A stretch of DNA of 64,000 nucleotides from an uncultured Bacteroidales bacterium (GTDB lineage: Bacteria; Bacteroidota; Bacteroidia; Bacteroidales; P3), in NCBI GenBank assembly GCA_944320415.1, contig CALUHJ010000002.1, positions 1-64,000 on the forward strand, written 5' to 3'. Below are positions 17,741 through 26,101 of the stretch, piece by piece (position 1 is the stretch's first letter; every line of letters begins with the position of its first letter). The notes below the pieces were generated by a model. The model did not search any database and was not told the origin of the DNA. It was given only the letters and a program-made list of their open reading frames with translations. Both the position numbers and the translations under genes were made by a program.

Positions 17741-17820
17741 ATGGAATTTGATTCCATGAAATTCTTTTCTGAATCCGTTTTTTTCTTTTCAGAAAAGAAT
17801 TTTTTGTTTTCTGAATCCGT
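17741..17820 (+). repeat. Dispersed palindromic repeat, copy C
   Basis: Palindrome ATGGAATTTGATTCCAT at 17741-17757, then a 14-bp perfect inverted repeat AAATTCTTTTCTGA (17759-17772) / TCAGAAAAGAATTT (17789-17802), with TTTTCTGAATCCG at 17765-17777 and again at 17807-17819. The sub-motifs are the same as in copies A and B but the GGAAT palindrome is on the other side. It fills the gap between tRNA-Met and gcvT. Confidence 0.85.
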
Positions 17821-17905
17821 AAAATGACTTCATTCCTCGAGTCTCTCATGAGTTCTATGCCGCCATATTATTGTCTGTTTTTCATTCTTTTTCGTTTTAT
17901 TGTTG

Positions 17906-17913
17906 TAACTTTG
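17906..17913 (+). promoter_or_regulatory. -7 box of gcvT
   Basis: TAACTTTG, an exact TAnnTTTG match, 33 nt before the ATG at 17947. I see no -33 TTTG at the right distance and no glycine-riboswitch-like structure. Confidence 0.45.
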
Positions 17914-17946
17914 CAAGGAGAACGTACATAAAATATGATAAATAAA

Positions 17947-19050
17947 ATGAAAAGTACACCGTTTACACAAAAGCACATCGAATTGGGTGCGAAGATGGCA
18001 GAATTTGCCGGATACAACATGCCTATTTCCTATGAGGGATTGGTGGTTGAACACAACAATGTAAGAAAGGGAGTTGGGGTTTTTGACGTTTCCCACATGG
18101 GAGAGTTCAGGGCAAAAGGACCGAAAGCCTTTGAGTTTGTCCAATACTGCACTTCCAATGACATAGCTTCCCTATATGACGGCAAGGTTCTTTATACCGT
18201 TTTACCCAACGGCAATGGCGGAATAGTAGATGACATGCTTGTTTACAGAATATCTGAAGATGAATATTTTATGGTTCCTAATGCCGCCAACATAGAGAAA
18301 GACTGGAACTGGATGAGCAAGATAGCGGAAGAGAAAGGTTTGGTTTTGGGTCGGGATTTTACGAACGAGAGTGACAATTACGGACAGTTGGCCGTGCAGG
18401 GACCTTTGGCTTTGAAAGCGATGCAGAAGCTTACTTCCACTCCGATAGAGGACATGGAATATTATACGTTCAAGTTTCTGACTTTTGCAGGAATTGACAA
18501 CGTTCTTTTGTCCACGACGGGTTATACCGGTGCAGGCGGATGCGAGATTTATTTTGACAAGAAGGATGCCGACAAAATATGGGATGCTGTCTTTGAGGCC
18601 GGCAAGGAATTTGGCATAATGCCTGCCGGACTTGGTTGCAGGGATACATTGCGTCTGGAAATGGGATTCTGTCTTTATGGACACGAAATAGATGACGAGA
18701 CCTCACCGATAGAGGCCGGTTTGAACTGGCTTACGAAATTTGTTGACGGAAACGATTTCATAGACAGGGAAAGACTTGAGGCTCAAAAGGCAAACGGAGT
18801 GAGCAAGAAACTGATAGGTTTCCAAATGATAGACAAGGGCATTCCACGTCAGGGTTATGAGGTTTGTGATGCACAGGGAAACAAAATAGGTAAGGTTTGT
18901 TCCGGAACGCAGTCACCTTCATGCGGAGTTGCAATAGGTACGGCACATGTTGCAACGGCATTCAGCAAGAAAGATACCGAGATTTTCATCAAGGTAAGGG
19001 ATAAATTGCTCAAGGCCGTTGTGGTCAAGATGCCTTTCTATAAAGGATAG
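17947..19050 (+). CDS. gcvT: Glycine cleavage system aminomethyltransferase GcvT
   Basis: The T protein of the glycine cleavage system moves the methylene group from the lipoyl-bound aminomethyl of GcvH to tetrahydrofolate, releasing ammonia. From 17947 it has 367 residues. Seen are TPFTQKHIELGAKMAEFAGY near the start, the catalytic-Asp region FDVSHMGEF, the folate-site TGYTGAGGCEIYF, and CRDTLRLEMGFCLYGHEID. An ATG at 17935 would add MINK, which the family lacks. The P and H protein genes are not in the window; glyA, at 50007-51287, acts in the same one-carbon pathway. Confidence 0.96.
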   Translation: MKSTPFTQKHIELGAKMAEFAGYNMPISYEGLVVEHNNVRKGVGVFDVSHMGEFRAKGPKAFEFVQYCTSNDIASLYDGKVLYTVLPNGNGGIVDDMLVYRISEDEYFMVPNAANIEKDWNWMSKIAEEKGLVLGRDFTNESDNYGQLAVQGPLALKAMQKLTSTPIEDMEYYTFKFLTFAGIDNVLLSTTGYTGAGGCEIYFDKKDADKIWDAVFEAGKEFGIMPAGLGCRDTLRLEMGFCLYGHEIDDETSPIEAGLNWLTKFVDGNDFIDRERLEAQKANGVSKKLIGFQMIDKGIPRQGYEVCDAQGNKIGKVCSGTQSPSCGVAIGTAHVATAFSKKDTEIFIKVRDKLLKAVVVKMPFYKG

Positions 19051-19067
19051 TATTTCTTATAGAACCA

Positions 19068-19101
19068 GCCCACAATAACTTCGGATATTGTGGGCTTTTT
19101 T
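19068..19101 (+). terminator. Terminator of gcvT
   Basis: GCCCACAAT pairs with ATTGTGGGC around a ten-base loop, followed by TTTTTT. Confidence 0.88.
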
Positions 19102-19119
19102 GATTAAACGCACAAAAAG

Positions 19120-20148
19120 ATGCAACTGAGAAAAAAGATATGCAACAAAAACAGTACTCGCAAATTGGCATTGCTTTTGTGTATGTTGCCCAATATTGTG
19201 CTGCCGCAAAAGGATATTGTCATTTTCCATAATTGCGAAAACTTTTTCTATCCTTCCAACGATACACTGACTGAAGATGATGACTTTACAAGTGAAGGCA
19301 AGAAACATTGGACGTTCAAGCGCTACAACCGCAAAAAAAATCTTCTTGCGAAGACATACATGGCTGCTGCCGGAGATTCTTTTCCTACATTGATAGGTTT
19401 GTGTGAGATAGAAGGAGAAAAGGTTCTGGATGATTTGTGTTACGATACCCCTTTGAGGAAGACGGGATACAGATATATCCATTATGATTCGCATGATATA
19501 AGAGGTATAGATGTTGCATTGATTTACAATCCCAAAAGGTTCAGACCTTTGCTGCATTATAAGATAACTCCTGAAGCAAAGGATGAAAGCGAAAAGACAA
19601 GGGATATATTGTATGTTTGCGGTATGCTTGGCAAATTGAGAATTAATATCTACGTTATTCATGCTCCTTCGCGAAGGGAACACAATGCGAAAAAACAATT
19701 CAGGACGGATGTGTTTTCCATGGTTTACAGGCATATAGAAGAAAGAAAATCCGAAGGAGAGGAATATTTTCTGCTTATGGGTGACATGAACGACAATCCG
19801 TGGGATAAATCCATTGAACAAGGCTTCAGGACGAAGAGATATTATTCCGGCAACGTCTCTCCTTTTCTTGTAAATCTTATGGAGGGAAACAAGAACAAAA
19901 CAGGTTCTTATGTTTACAACGGTACATATCTCAGTTTTGACCAGTTTTTGGTAAGCGGGAATCTTTTGAGTAAAATAAATGACGGTGGTACGTCTGGCAG
20001 TTTTGTATTTCGGAAAGACTTTCTTATTGACTGTAAATCAAATACAAGAGTTGTTACACCTTATGCCACATATAAGGGATTTTTATATCAGGGTGGTGTA
20101 AGCGATCATTTTCCTATAATATTGGAGATAGATGGTTGCGGAAAGTGA
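19120..20148 (+). CDS. Exported endonuclease/exonuclease/phosphatase-family protein
   Basis: The 342-residue protein begins with a basic stretch and a hydrophobic segment (KLALLLCMLPNIVLP) that acts as a signal peptide or anchor. The EEP fold motifs are present in order: HNCENFF, the metal-binding Glu in GLCEIEG, the substrate-loop DIRGIDVALIYNPKRF, HAPSRR, catalytic GDMNDNP and the final SDHFPI. The fold hydrolyses phosphodiesters in nucleic acids, lipids or inositol phosphates; the substrate here is not clear. It stands alone between two terminators. Confidence 0.88.
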   Translation: MQLRKKICNKNSTRKLALLLCMLPNIVLPQKDIVIFHNCENFFYPSNDTLTEDDDFTSEGKKHWTFKRYNRKKNLLAKTYMAAAGDSFPTLIGLCEIEGEKVLDDLCYDTPLRKTGYRYIHYDSHDIRGIDVALIYNPKRFRPLLHYKITPEAKDESEKTRDILYVCGMLGKLRINIYVIHAPSRREHNAKKQFRTDVFSMVYRHIEERKSEGEEYFLLMGDMNDNPWDKSIEQGFRTKRYYSGNVSPFLVNLMEGNKNKTGSYVYNGTYLSFDQFLVSGNLLSKINDGGTSGSFVFRKDFLIDCKSNTRVVTPYATYKGFLYQGGVSDHFPIILEIDGCGK

Positions 20149-20187
20149 TTACATTTCACTCTGTTTTTGATTACTAAAAACAAAAAA

Positions 20188-20223
20188 AGAAGAGAATCCA
20201 AACAATATGGATTCTCTTCTTCT
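20188..20223. terminator. Bidirectional terminator, EEP gene and ompA-like gene
   Basis: AGAAGAGAATCCA pairs with TGGATTCTCTTCT around a seven-base loop, with an A run on the left and T-rich sequence on the right. Confidence 0.85.
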
Positions 20224-20243
20224 GCATTAATCTTAGAATATGT

Positions 20244-21398
20244 TTATTTGATAACTACGACACGATTCATGTAAGGGCGTCCTTCGAATGGTTGTTCCGT
20301 ATCGCCTTTTCCTTCATGCTTTAGTTTCTTGGCATCAACGCCTTCTTTAATCAACAAATCATAAATGTTTTTAGCTCTCTTCTCACTTAGCTCCTTATTA
20401 AACTCAGGACTACCTGTTTGTTTGTCTGCGTATCCTACTATAACAAATACTCTGTCGCTTTTATCTGCTTTCATGGCGTCTGCCAAGAATTTCAAGTTAG
20501 GAACGTTTCTGTCTGTGATTTCGCTGTCACCCAATCTGAAGAATATTGATAAAGGCTGATTTGCAGTTGGCGTAGCAAGTTTTTTAGCACGTACGGCTTC
20601 GTCCATTGCTTTTTCTTTTGCTGCTATTTCTTTTTCAACCTGCTTTTCCAATTTTTTAATTTCATCATCTTTCTTGGCCAAATCTTCACGACTGCTGTTC
20701 AAATCTTTTTCCAAAGCAGAAATCTTGTTTTGATAAGGGGTATAATCTACTCTGTCAAAATTTTTTTTTGAAGAAATTTTGTAGGTTACACCTGCCAAAA
20801 GTTCATAATTCAAAACAAGCATGCCTGCATTGTCCACATTTGAGAAAGATCCTCTTGTTAACAAAGTCCTTACATCAAGATTGACTGTGAAAGACTCACA
20901 CAATCTGAAACGATTCATCAATCCAAATGATGTAGCAAATTCATTATTATAGCTATCCATTGCTTCTGACTTAGAAGCTGCGTATCCAAAACCACCCATT
21001 AATATTGCATTATAAAACCTATCAGGTTTATAACCATCTATTAAATGAGTCAAATCCATCATTAAATCAGCGTGAACATAGTTGTAGTTTCCCTTATATT
21101 CCACATCTGAACTTGTGAATTTATAGTTGAATCCTTGGAAAGCAAGTCTAGCTCCGAAAATAGGAGTCAACCATTTGCCTACAGATACTTCGAATATAGG
21201 AGTAATTTCATCGGACAAACCACTAAATGGTTTGGATTGGTTAATGTGAAGCGCTTGGATTCCAGCACCCAAAGACACTTCCCAATTATCTACGAACCTA
21301 TTAGTCTCGTGGTGAGCATGTCTTAACAATGTCTTGTCTTGGGCACCAGCCGTCAATGCAAGAACAAACATAGACAAGCATAAAATAACTTTTTTCAT
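20244..21398 (-). CDS. OmpA-family outer-membrane protein
   Basis: The 384-residue protein has a signal peptide (1-19, ending TAGA/QD), an N-terminal beta-barrel of about eight strands (20-215), a helical linker with KDDEIKKLEKQVEKEIAAKEKA (about 225-270) and a C-terminal OmpA peptidoglycan-binding domain (about 280-384) with VIVGYADKQTGSPEFN, LSEKRAKNIYDLLI and the closing RPYMNRVVVI. It anchors the outer membrane to peptidoglycan and resembles the Omp40/Omp41 type of oral Bacteroidales. It is monocistronic. Confidence 0.93.
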   Translation of the reverse strand: MKKVILCLSMFVLALTAGAQDKTLLRHAHHETNRFVDNWEVSLGAGIQALHINQSKPFSGLSDEITPIFEVSVGKWLTPIFGARLAFQGFNYKFTSSDVEYKGNYNYVHADLMMDLTHLIDGYKPDRFYNAILMGGFGYAASKSEAMDSYNNEFATSFGLMNRFRLCESFTVNLDVRTLLTRGSFSNVDNAGMLVLNYELLAGVTYKISSKKNFDRVDYTPYQNKISALEKDLNSSREDLAKKDDEIKKLEKQVEKEIAAKEKAMDEAVRAKKLATPTANQPLSIFFRLGDSEITDRNVPNLKFLADAMKADKSDRVFVIVGYADKQTGSPEFNKELSEKRAKNIYDLLIKEGVDAKKLKHEGKGDTEQPFEGRPYMNRVVVIK

Positions 21399-21527
21399 AC
21401 AAATAACTTTTATTGTTAATAATTCAAACCTTTAATCTCAATTAAAAATTTATTGTTTTGTTCTATGTGATACGAAATTACTCAATCAATGTTTCAAAAT
21501 TGTACTTTTATCAATTAAAAAAATTAC

Positions 21528-21535
21528 TAACTTTG
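21528..21535 (+). promoter_or_regulatory. -7 box of the deiminase gene
   Basis: TAACTTTG, exact TAnnTTTG, 10 nt before the ATG at 21546 and 49 nt before the ATG at 21585. Confidence 0.5.
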
Positions 21536-21584
21536 CAATGTTTAAATGACATTCCATTCGGCAAAAATACAAAATAAAATTAAT

Positions 21585-23675
21585 ATGCAAAGGAAATTAG
21601 TAGGTTTGTTTGTCTTTTTTGTACTGTTCTTCAGTAATGTACAAACGCAAGGTCAAGATCAGATTTCTCAGACAAAAGGGAAAAATTCAATATCTGAGGC
21701 AGATTTGAAAAATTATTATAGAAAAATTCATTCACGTATCCCTTCGGATAGAGGAATAGACAAGAATAAAGTATTGTCTGTAAAAAACAAAGATGCAAAC
21801 AATGTAAAAGCACCTTTGAATGTTCCCGATGATATGATTTTTCCCATAGAGAGCGATGAAGTACAAGCTATATTAATGACGTGGTTTTACAATACTTTTA
21901 CAACAAACAATGACGAACCGGCAGAACAGATGTTTGACGGTTTGGGTGTAAGTTATTTTTCTTCCAATTATACATTGGAACCAGTATACAGTTTGCCTGA
22001 TGTATCTGCAAACAGCAAGTTTGCCAGAATATTTGCACAATTGGCAGACAACATACAAAAACATACGCAAGTATGGATTAATATATGGAACGCAGAAGAT
22101 TCGGTAGCCATAAAAGATTTTATGAATGAATTAGGCACTCCTCTAACCAATTACAGGTTTTTCGTAAATCCAGGCAATTCTTTTTGGTATAGAGATTGCG
22201 GACCTGTTGCGTTCTATTATGGAGATGACGATAATATAGGTTTCTTGGATTTTGAATATTATGGAGGCAGACCTCTTGATGACAAAATAGCAAAAAATAT
22301 CGGTGAACAAGCAGGATACGATGTTTTTACAACGACAATAGAATATGAAGGAGGAAATGTTTTACTTGACGGCGTTGGAACATTGTTTACCTCAGATGCT
22401 GTATTCGATGCGAACGAAGATCACTACGGTCTGTATTATCTGGATGAGCACAGTGATTATTACGGATATGCTATACAATATAAAAATTCTCTGACAGAAT
22501 CTCAAGTCCGAGACTCTTTGACTCATTTGTTGAATCTGAACAGATGCGTAATACTTCCAAGTTTAAGATATGACGGAGGAACAGGGCACATAGATTTGTA
22601 TGCAGACATGTGGGATGAAAATACATTCGTATCCACAAAGCACCCCGATGTAATGGCTAATCTTTCTGATCCGCAAACGGTAGAAGAAAACATGGATTCC
22701 ATTTGCAACATGGAAACTATGTTCGGACAGAATTACCATAATACGAGAATACCTTTACCTGCCAAGAATGACGGTTCGTGGTACACTTCTCAATCTCAAT
22801 ACAACTCACAATATACACGCTCATTTTCCAATCATACATTTGTAAATGATGCAATAATTCAGCCTGTATTTTATGATGAATCCTTAAGTGGAAGTGCGGC
22901 AGGAGATATAGATGGAAACAAGGAAGCCTTGGAAATCATCAAACAAAAATATCCTGGATATACAATAGAGGAAATGGATGTAAGGGAGTTTGACGGATTC
23001 GGAGGAGCAATACATTGCATAACAAAACAAATACCTGCAGAGAATCCTTTGAGAATTTACCATGACCCTATACGTTGGTGGAATACACAGGAAAACAATT
23101 CTCCGAATTATAGAGCAATCATACAGAATAAAAGCGGTATAGCTTCCGCAACATTGTTTTACAAAAAAGTCAATGAAACCTCATGGCATCAAACCGACCT
23201 TACGGCTGAAGAGGGCAATATGTTCTCGGCAATGCTTACTCTTGACGAAACACCTCGGGATACATTGCAATATTATATAAGTGCTACATCCAACAACGGT
23301 AAAACCATCACAAAACCAATGACTGCACCGCAAGGGTTCTATACAACGGTTTACGGTAGTCATGTAAATGGCATAAGTGAAGACAATGTATATGTATCTG
23401 TAGAAAGAATAAAAGTTGGAGAATTGGATGGTATAGGTGAGTTTTATCCTAATCCTGCTAGAGATTTCACACAAATAGATTTCTCAAATTCTTTTTCTTC
23501 AGATTTAAATGTAAGACTCGTGAACTCGAAAGGTCAGGTACTTATGAATGAAATTATCTGCAAGGGGGAACGCATTTTACAGATAGACACAAGAAGACTT
23601 AGTCCTGGAATTTATTGGGCAATATTCTCGTGCGACAATATAAGTACGGCAAGAAAATTGGTAATAAGCAAATAA
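21585..23675 (+). CDS. Secreted peptidylarginine-deiminase-like protein with T9SS sorting domain
   Basis: From the ATG at 21585 the 696-residue protein has a signal peptide (about 1-22), a pro-segment, an agmatine-deiminase/PAD-type catalytic domain (about 75-490), an Ig-like domain (about 495-595) and a C-terminal type IX secretion tail (from GEFYPNPARDF near 618 to KLVISK). Candidate catalytic residues are all present: Asp204 in YRDCGP, His335 and Asp337 in GTGHID, an Asn near 421, and Cys478 in GGAIHCITKQIP. The architecture is that of Porphyromonas gingivalis PPAD, which converts C-terminal arginines of peptides to citrulline; an exported agmatine or other guanidine deiminase is the alternative. 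The frame opens 13 codons earlier at 21546, but those residues precede the signal peptide. A terminator follows directly. Confidence 0.88.
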   Translation: MQRKLVGLFVFFVLFFSNVQTQGQDQISQTKGKNSISEADLKNYYRKIHSRIPSDRGIDKNKVLSVKNKDANNVKAPLNVPDDMIFPIESDEVQAILMTWFYNTFTTNNDEPAEQMFDGLGVSYFSSNYTLEPVYSLPDVSANSKFARIFAQLADNIQKHTQVWINIWNAEDSVAIKDFMNELGTPLTNYRFFVNPGNSFWYRDCGPVAFYYGDDDNIGFLDFEYYGGRPLDDKIAKNIGEQAGYDVFTTTIEYEGGNVLLDGVGTLFTSDAVFDANEDHYGLYYLDEHSDYYGYAIQYKNSLTESQVRDSLTHLLNLNRCVILPSLRYDGGTGHIDLYADMWDENTFVSTKHPDVMANLSDPQTVEENMDSICNMETMFGQNYHNTRIPLPAKNDGSWYTSQSQYNSQYTRSFSNHTFVNDAIIQPVFYDESLSGSAAGDIDGNKEALEIIKQKYPGYTIEEMDVREFDGFGGAIHCITKQIPAENPLRIYHDPIRWWNTQENNSPNYRAIIQNKSGIASATLFYKKVNETSWHQTDLTAEEGNMFSAMLTLDETPRDTLQYYISATSNNGKTITKPMTAPQGFYTTVYGSHVNGISEDNVYVSVERIKVGELDGIGEFYPNPARDFTQIDFSNSFSSDLNVRLVNSKGQVLMNEIICKGERILQIDTRRLSPGIYWAIFSCDNISTARKLVISK

Positions 23676-23684
23676 ATAACAAGA

Positions 23685-23719
23685 TTGATAATGGCTCTGA
23701 GTTATTCGGAGCCATTATC
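23685..23719. terminator. Terminator shared by convergent deiminase and GT4 genes
   Basis: GATAATGGCTC pairs with GAGCCATTATC around an 11-base loop. The right arm contains the stop codon of the convergent glycosyltransferase, so the two transcription units overlap in the hairpin. Confidence 0.75.
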
Positions 23720-24893
23720 GTTTATCAAGGCATCGTTCAAACACAGACGACAATTTTTCACAACAGGCTTCCCAACTGTAGTTGTTGTAAACATAATCCC
23801 TGCCGTTCTTTGCCATAGTATCAGACAAAGTTTTGTCGTTCAACAGTTTCACAATATAATCCGCATACTGTTGTGGTGAGTCTGCTATAAATATTTCATG
23901 TCCGTCTTTTGCACCAAGAGCATTGTTTGCCAACGTACTTGTTATGCAAGGTACACTCATCGCCATAGCTTCCAACAGTTTGTTCTGCAACCCTGTTCCT
24001 ATCTGCATTGGAGCGACAAATAATTTTGTTCTGCAATAATAGGTACGCATGTCATCCACCCACCCCGGTATATCAACTTTGTCTGAAGCCAGTCTGAGAA
24101 CGGATTTTGGAGCACCGCCTCCGACGATTGCCATGTTTATATTGTTCATTTTCTCCCATACAAGGGGCATTATCTTCTCAACCAGATATTCTGCAGCAAC
24201 TATATTTGGTTTATAACTCATGGCTCCGCTGAATATCAAGTCATATTTCTTGTGTTCTTGTAAAGGATAGTCGAAATAACGTTTGTCAACACCGTTGGCT
24301 ATCACTTCCACCTCATTTTTTCTATCACTTGCCAACAACTGTCTGTCTGTATCCGTTATTATGGTTAGAGCATCAAACATGGAAAACATGCGTTTTTCAT
24401 ATTTGGCAAGACGTTTGGCTTCTTTTCTGAAAATCCATGCCGTAAACATATTGGATTTTTCGGCTCTTCTTGCCATATTTACCGAAAGAGTGTCCTGAAA
24501 GTCCAATACCCTGGCACATTCAAGCCCTTTCGCAAAAGGAGCAATCCTGACAAATTGGAAATATGCCAGTTCTATGTCGTATTTTCTAACAAAAGTTTCA
24601 AACAGTCTCTTATTTCTTTTCGAATCGTAGAATGCGACTTGCAACGGTTTGTTTGTAAAAGCAGCAAAAAACAGTCTCAATATCGCGGAAATACGATTGT
24701 TTCTTGCAATACATACTTCTTTACAATACTTCAACAGTTCTTGTCGTCCTTGTATTTCATCATCTTTGTCATTGAGACAAAACAGATAGACATCATGTTT
24801 TTTTGAGAGTTCCCTTATCTGATAATAGGCCCTCAACTTGTCTCCCTTGAAAAGAGGATAGGGAATTCTTGTCAAAACCACTGCAATTCTCAT
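23715..24893 (-). CDS. Glycosyltransferase family 4 (GT-B fold)
   Basis: The 392-residue protein starts RIAVVLTRIPYPLFKGDKLRAYY, the N-terminal domain of a GT4 enzyme, and has a C-terminal domain with DLIFSGAMSYKPN, GGGAPKSVL, VAPMQIGTGLQNKLLEAMAMSVPCI and a helical end. The donor is a nucleotide sugar and the acceptor probably a cell-surface glycan. It is the third gene of the lptF-GT4-GT4 operon, six bases behind its paralog, so it may act on an LPS or exopolysaccharide precursor. Specificity cannot be read from the sequence. Confidence 0.88.
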   Translation of the reverse strand: MRIAVVLTRIPYPLFKGDKLRAYYQIRELSKKHDVYLFCLNDKDDEIQGRQELLKYCKEVCIARNNRISAILRLFFAAFTNKPLQVAFYDSKRNKRLFETFVRKYDIELAYFQFVRIAPFAKGLECARVLDFQDTLSVNMARRAEKSNMFTAWIFRKEAKRLAKYEKRMFSMFDALTIITDTDRQLLASDRKNEVEVIANGVDKRYFDYPLQEHKKYDLIFSGAMSYKPNIVAAEYLVEKIMPLVWEKMNNINMAIVGGGAPKSVLRLASDKVDIPGWVDDMRTYYCRTKLFVAPMQIGTGLQNKLLEAMAMSVPCITSTLANNALGAKDGHEIFIADSPQQYADYIVKLLNDKTLSDTMAKNGRDYVYNNYSWEACCEKLSSVFERCLDKR

Positions 24894-24899
24894 GAGACC

Positions 24900-26099
24900 T
24901 TATTTTGATATCATCTGTTCATACATATCCAGCAACTGACGTGCTATCTTGTTGGTGTTGTATTTTTCCGCAATTAGTTTGGCCGCTTCTTTCCCTATGG
25001 ACCTGCAATATTCCTGGTCATCAAAACAACGTTTTATTGCCCGTGCAAATTCTTCGGGAGTATCAGCTATAATAATATTTTTCCCGTTTTCATACATGAT
25101 TCCTTCGGCTGCGACGGAAGTGGCAACCACTGTCTTGCCTATGCTCATGGCTTCTATTATCTTCACCCTTATCCCGCTGCCCGACAAAAGAGGTACTACC
25201 ATTATTTGCTTGCTTGTCATGAAACGTATGCTGTCGTCAACTTCACCAATCATGTGGACACCCTCTTGTCGGTTGTCCAACAAATATTGCGGCATTTTCC
25301 TGCCAGCAAAATAAGCCTCGGCATCCGGACATAAAGCCTTTATTTTGTCCCAACACTCGTTCAGAAACCATCTTATACCTTGTTCGTTTGGAAACCAGTC
25401 CATTGAACCTATATGAAAAATCGTATTCTTTTCTTCCAATACGTCACTGATAATTTCAGGCGTGTCTATACCGAAAGGCAATCCTTTGCACAATTTTCTG
25501 AATCCGTTCTTCCTGAAATATTCCGCATCCAAATCCGTAATAGGAAAAACCGCATCATAATCGTTCATATGATCCAGTTCGTATCTCTCCAATGTAAGGG
25601 CCAGATGTTTCAGATACATCTTTTTTAAAGGATTTCCGGTCGATTTGTGTATCCTTTTCCATATCTTGTTTTCAATGTTCGGAGCTCTCAATACCACTTT
25701 TGCCTTGCTGTATTTGCGTACAATCGGTACATAAGGCGTAAGGAAAACGCTTTCAAACTGCACAATGTCGAACTCCTCCTTTTTCAGAATATCCCTGAGT
25801 TTTCTCTTCATCTCAGAGTTAATGAATCGCTTTACATGATAACTTTCACCGCAAATCCATGCCTCAAAAGCCGGAATCGGTTTGATGTCCAAATCCACAA
25901 TAACCGTCTCGAATCCCGTCTCGTTCACATAGGTTTCGGGCAGATTCTCCACTTTGCATGGATGTTTTCGAGAATTGAACGCCAACACTTTCACCTGCAC
26001 GGAATTATTCAAGAACCCCTCTGTCAGGGAATGCATGGCCATTGAGCCTCCGTCGTATGTCGGGTAAGGAGGTTTGTAACAAAACTGCAATATCTTCAT
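24900..26099 (-). CDS. Glycosyltransferase family 4 (GT-B fold), second copy
   Basis: From the ATG at 26099, two bases after the permease stop, the protein has 399 residues: KILQFCYKPPYPTYDGGSMAMHSL at the N terminus, the domain junction IFHIGSMDWFPNEQGI, and the donor-site segment VPLLSGSGIRVKIIEAMSIGKTVVATSVAAEGI. The frame is open to 26162, but that start lies inside lptF and adds a 21-residue basic extension absent from the family. It is only distantly like the following GT4, so each probably adds a different sugar. Its coding strand contains, on the complement at 25494-25506, an exact copy of the repeat motif TTTTCTGAATCCG. Confidence 0.88.
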   Translation of the reverse strand: MKILQFCYKPPYPTYDGGSMAMHSLTEGFLNNSVQVKVLAFNSRKHPCKVENLPETYVNETGFETVIVDLDIKPIPAFEAWICGESYHVKRFINSEMKRKLRDILKKEEFDIVQFESVFLTPYVPIVRKYSKAKVVLRAPNIENKIWKRIHKSTGNPLKKMYLKHLALTLERYELDHMNDYDAVFPITDLDAEYFRKNGFRKLCKGLPFGIDTPEIISDVLEEKNTIFHIGSMDWFPNEQGIRWFLNECWDKIKALCPDAEAYFAGRKMPQYLLDNRQEGVHMIGEVDDSIRFMTSKQIMVVPLLSGSGIRVKIIEAMSIGKTVVATSVAAEGIMYENGKNIIIADTPEEFARAIKRCFDDQEYCRSIGKEAAKLIAEKYNTNKIARQLLDMYEQMISK

Positions 26100-26101
26100 T
26101 T

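Noticed and set aside
17705-17946. Glycine riboswitch in front of gcvT
   Set aside because: The gap is filled by the dispersed repeat and I see no glycine-aptamer-like structure.
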